A stretch of DNA of 9,081 bases from Oxalobacteraceae bacterium (lineage in GTDB: Bacteria; Pseudomonadota; Gammaproteobacteria; Burkholderiales; Burkholderiaceae_D). Both the position numbers and the translations under genes were made by a program. A model generated the notes under the pieces. That model saw only the letters and a list, made by a program, of their open reading frames with translations, was not told where the DNA came from and made no database searches. The stretch's first letter is position 1; the number at the start of each line of letters is the position of its first letter. This document shows positions 6,861 through 9,081 of this stretch, piece by piece. The stretch spans positions 1 through 9,081 of the forward strand of contig CANFGA010000093.1 in assembly GCA_947446335.1 (NCBI GenBank), given 5' to 3'.

Positions 6861-8453
6861 TTATGCTATCCCCACGCATTGAAGCAGAAACGCTGCGTTG
6901 GAACATTCCCAGTGTATGCCCCGGCGCAGAACATTGAATCGGTCGATCATCTTGATGTTTGATCCTCCATAAGCAGCCAGACAGCCTGAATACCCGGCCT
7001 GCTTGACCATCTCCAGGCGATCGGGCGTCATGTGCCGTTTTCCGCCATAGGGATAGCCGAACAGGCAATCTTGCAAACCCAGTTCGCTGCGCAGGGTTGC
7101 CAGGGAGTGCACGAGTTCATCGCGGACCAGCTCCGGCGCTTCTGCCGCGCAATCTATATGGTTGACCGTATGCGATCCGATGCAAAATCCGGCCGCGCGC
7201 ATGGCTCTCAAATGCTCCCATTGCATCATTGCAATGGCTGGATTGCCGCGCCGGATATCGTGGGCAAAGCGCTTGTTGCTGCCAATGATGCCCGTTGATA
7301 CGAAAAAAGCGGCAGGGATGGCATGCCGCAACAGACTCGGTACGGCGTTGACATAATTGTCCAGATAGCCGTCGTCGAAGGTGACGCATACCAGCGGCTT
7401 CGGCGAGCGCGGTATGGTCGTCAATCCAAGCGCTTCCTCTATCCCTAGCACCGTGCAATGCTGCCGCAGCAACTGCATCTGCTGGTCGAATTGGCTGATG
7501 CCGACGGTCAGATTGTCTCGTACGCTATCGCTCACCCGGTGATATAGCAGCACGGTAATTCTTGGCTGTAACAAGCGATATCCACCGACGCGCCAAGCCC
7601 AGATTGCAGCCGCTCCCAGCAGCACTTTGGCCCAGCGCCTCGAGAACGACGAGGTGGGCAAATCGGTGGCCACCAGCTTGCGCTGCAATGCCGCCACCTG
7701 CGCCAGCGTTGGCTTGCGGTAAGTGGCACCGCCAGCGCACTGCGGCGTGCCAGGGTGCTGGCCGTCGATGATCTCGACGATGACGTTTCGCATCAAGTCG
7801 ATTCCGACCTCGTCGAGGCGCAATTGCAGTGCGCGCAGGGTCGAATAGCGCTCGCGTTCGATGACGGTGCAGGCCGCCACCGCGCCCTTGTCGAGCAAGT
7901 CATCGACCCAATGCACGGTGCAACCGACGCAAGACTCATTGTTCCAGAGTTCCCAGAAGGCTGGCGGCATTCCGCGAAAGTCGGGCACCTTGCCTTTGTG
8001 CAAGTTGACGGTGCCTGCCTTCGGGATCGCGAACAGCGCGCGCTGGAGCAGGGGGGCGGCCAAGCATATGCCTATAAAAGGCTCAAACGCGCTGACCGCC
8101 TCTAGCGAGGCGCTGGCATGCATATCGGCCACCTTGAGGATGGTCACATTGGGCCGCGCGGCTAACGCTGACATCGAAAATTGGGCGCCGGGGGCGCTGC
8201 TGTTCTCCGCTTTGCCGGTGGCTCGAAACAAGCGTTGCCATATGTCAGTGATTTGGTAGGGGATCCATCGCCAGCCGTTGCGATGGAAGTTGGACCATTG
8301 ATTGCGCAGCAGTTGGCGCACAGTCTTGGGTGGGGAGTGGATCAGAACAAGCCAGGACAGGCCGGCAATCGCGCTGTCGATCTCGACGATGGCCTTCCTC
8401 GCTGAAAAGGCCAGATTGCCAGAAAAAACAACGATTTTTCTTTGATCTCTCAT
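6861..8453 (-). CDS. Formyltransferase - NodB polysaccharide deacetylase fusion
   Basis: This 530-residue two-domain protein has no signal peptide. Residues 1 to about 235 form a formyltransferase domain like those of methionyl-tRNA and sugar N-formyltransferases: the NLHKGKVPDFRG motif supplies N150 and H152, and the DDLLDKGAV motif supplies D188, giving the full Asn-His-Asp catalytic set that uses N10-formyltetrahydrofolate. After a basic linker with a hydrophobic stretch (about 275-295), residues 298-530 form a NodB deacetylase domain: YHRVSD (304-309), TFDDGY (358-363, D360 base and D361 metal ligand), SHTVNH (427-432, H428 and H432 metal ligands) and FGYPYGGKR (465-473). Both active sites look intact. 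GGGGAG (8468-8463) lies nine bases before the ATG. It is first in the cassette. Plausible roles are N-deacylation plus N-formylation of an amino sugar, or formylation followed by deformylation as in the ArnA/ArnD pair. The substrate is unknown. Confidence 0.9.
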   Translation of the reverse strand: MRDQRKIVVFSGNLAFSARKAIVEIDSAIAGLSWLVLIHSPPKTVRQLLRNQWSNFHRNGWRWIPYQITDIWQRLFRATGKAENSSAPGAQFSMSALAARPNVTILKVADMHASASLEAVSAFEPFIGICLAAPLLQRALFAIPKAGTVNLHKGKVPDFRGMPPAFWELWNNESCVGCTVHWVDDLLDKGAVAACTVIERERYSTLRALQLRLDEVGIDLMRNVIVEIIDGQHPGTPQCAGGATYRKPTLAQVAALQRKLVATDLPTSSFSRRWAKVLLGAAAIWAWRVGGYRLLQPRITVLLYHRVSDSVRDNLTVGISQFDQQMQLLRQHCTVLGIEEALGLTTIPRSPKPLVCVTFDDGYLDNYVNAVPSLLRHAIPAAFFVSTGIIGSNKRFAHDIRRGNPAIAMMQWEHLRAMRAAGFCIGSHTVNHIDCAAEAPELVRDELVHSLATLRSELGLQDCLFGYPYGGKRHMTPDRLEMVKQAGYSGCLAAYGGSNIKMIDRFNVLRRGIHWECSNAAFLLQCVGIA

Positions 8454-8548
8454 CTTTTTTCACTCCCCATGCATTGTTTTTTTGAAGTGTTTTTTCAGAC
8501 CGCAGGCCAACTGTCGTATCGATGGCACAAGTTTTTTGTGAAGAGAAA

Positions 8549-8576
8549 ATATTACGTGAAATGGCTTCTCTGGAAA
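8549..8576 (-). promoter_or_regulatory. Weak candidate promoter of the cassette
   Basis: On the minus strand TTTCCA (8576-8571) and TAATAT (8554-8549) are spaced by 16 bases, each with four of six consensus matches, about 95 bases upstream of the fusion gene start. The whole gap 8454-8741 (288 bases) is AT-rich and holds no gene I can support. It must contain the divergent start signals for the cassette and the phasin gene. Confidence 0.25.
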
Positions 8577-8597
8577 TCCAACATCCTTTTAATCTGA

Positions 8598-8609
8598 GCT
8601 TGATCAAGC
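8598..8609. promoter_or_regulatory. 12-bp palindrome GCTTGATCAAGC in the divergent gap
   Basis: This perfect palindrome is embedded in a wider imperfect one (TGAGC at 8595-8599 facing GCTCA at 8612-8616). It lies upstream of the candidate cassette promoter and about 60 bases upstream of the phasin -10 box, so a regulator bound here could affect either direction. The regulator is unknown. Confidence 0.3.
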
Positions 8610-8659
8610 ATGCTCATCAATTTCTGATTCTTTTTAAAAAACAAGCTTGCATATTAGGC

Positions 8660-8676
8660 TACAATATTGCAGTGCA
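8660..8676 (+). promoter_or_regulatory. Phasin -10 box with overlapping TGCA-G-TGCA operator
   Basis: TACAAT (8660-8665, five of six matches to -10) is followed at once by TTGCAGTGCA (8667-8676), whose core TGCAGTGCA is a nine-base symmetric element placed near the expected transcription start. TGC/GCA-type dyads upstream of phasin genes are known targets of the polyhydroxyalkanoate repressor PhaR, so this is a candidate PhaR operator by inference. No good -35 hexamer is visible at 16-18 bases. Confidence 0.4.
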
Positions 8677-8741
8677 CCATTATTGAAAAGTGTCGTTCAC
8701 TGACTGTTTTCAGCATCTGATTTTTTTCTCTGGAGAATGCC

Positions 8742-9081
8742 ATGTTGTCGAACAAGAAAAATCTTTCGTCGGCCAGCAACATTTTTTTTCAATCGCGGTA
8801 CACCAGTTTGCCGGCGTGGTCGCGCAATGTGCAGCATGCAGCAGAAAAATTGACTGAACTTAACGTTGCCTCGGTGCGCGCACTGACTGCCGAGTCGATC
8901 GATGTTGCCCGGCAAGGCTTGCTGGCCGATAGCCCGCAAGCGTTGCTGGCGCTGGCGTTGAGGCAGGCACAAGCGAGCGTGGCGAAAGCCGATTCCTACG
9001 CGCGTCACTTGCGCGCCATTGTTTTTGGCATCGGCGGCGGCGAACTCGCCGAGATGAAGATTGCGTCTCAAAAATTGTCGA
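8742..9081 (+). CDS. Phasin family protein, 5' part only
   Basis: Translation from the ATG gives 113 codons that remain open at the window end (MLSNKKNLSSASNIFFQSRY...). The middle part, NVASVRALTAESIDVARQGL followed by a segment rich in Ala, Leu and Gln, then QASVAKADSYARHLRAIV, has the amphipathic helical pattern of phasins, the small proteins that coat polyhydroxyalkanoate granules and control their size and number. GGAGA (8732-8736) lies five bases before the start; the ATG at 8737 is out of frame. The gene is divergent from the glycan cassette and returns to GC-rich codon use. A name such as phaP is possible, but paralogous phasins are common in these bacteria, so no symbol is assigned. 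Confidence 0.85.
   Translation, partial: MLSNKKNLSSASNIFFQSRYTSLPAWSRNVQHAAEKLTELNVASVRALTAESIDVARQGLLADSPQALLALALRQAQASVAKADSYARHLRAIVFGIGGGELAEMKIASQKLS

Noticed and set aside
8245..8607. A 120-codon minus-strand frame overlapping the start of the fusion gene
   Set aside because: It reads the fusion gene N-terminus in another frame and runs into the AT-rich leader with a Lys/Arg-rich, motif-free sequence.
8697..9071. A 124-codon minus-strand frame opposite the phasin gene
   Set aside because: The plus strand has a phasin-like product with a good ribosome binding site; the antisense frame has none.

Overview
The window looks like a chromosomal segment from a betaproteobacterium of the Burkholderiales. 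Oxalobacteraceae-type genera are a reasonable guess, but that is inference from gene content and style. The supporting content is a cyanide-insensitive-type cytochrome bd operon with a DUF2474 micro-protein, a phasin gene (polyhydroxyalkanoate storage), and GC-rich core genes. I saw no tRNA, rRNA, CRISPR array or transposase.

Layout. Bases 1-351 hold the 3' end of a plus-strand gene with a Ser-Asn repeat linker and a C-terminal SHOCT-like domain. It converges on a strong hairpin (371-407). Reading the other way is a minus-strand terminal oxidase operon, cydA (3007-1568), cydB (1564-557) and a 46-residue DUF2474 gene (557-417), with tight or overlapping junctions and a plausible promoter at 3029-3058.

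Upstream of it, also on the minus strand, is a four-gene block (8453-3216). It runs from a formyltransferase/NodB-deacetylase fusion, to an FAD-dependent oxidoreductase of the amine-oxidase/UDP-galactopyranose-mutase-like type, to a 307-residue protein I do not recognise, to an acyltransferase-3 membrane protein. No glycosyltransferase, polymerase or flippase is visible inside the window. The block therefore reads as the modifying end of a surface-glycan or lipid-modification locus. Its middle part and its leader are much more AT-rich than the flanking core genes, which suggests transfer. At 8742 a divergent plus-strand phasin gene begins and leaves the window.

How the genes may work together. 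The oxidase operon provides quinol oxidation with a low-Q-loop-type bd oxidase. The cassette probably makes or trims acyl groups on an amino sugar: the fusion carries both an enzyme type that adds formyl groups and one that removes N-acyl groups, and acyltransferase-3 adds an O-acyl group. The fusion is the most unusual item here. It resembles in one chain the two activities that are separate in the aminoarabinose (Arn) pathway, ArnA formylation and ArnD deformylation, although the actual substrate cannot be read from the sequence.
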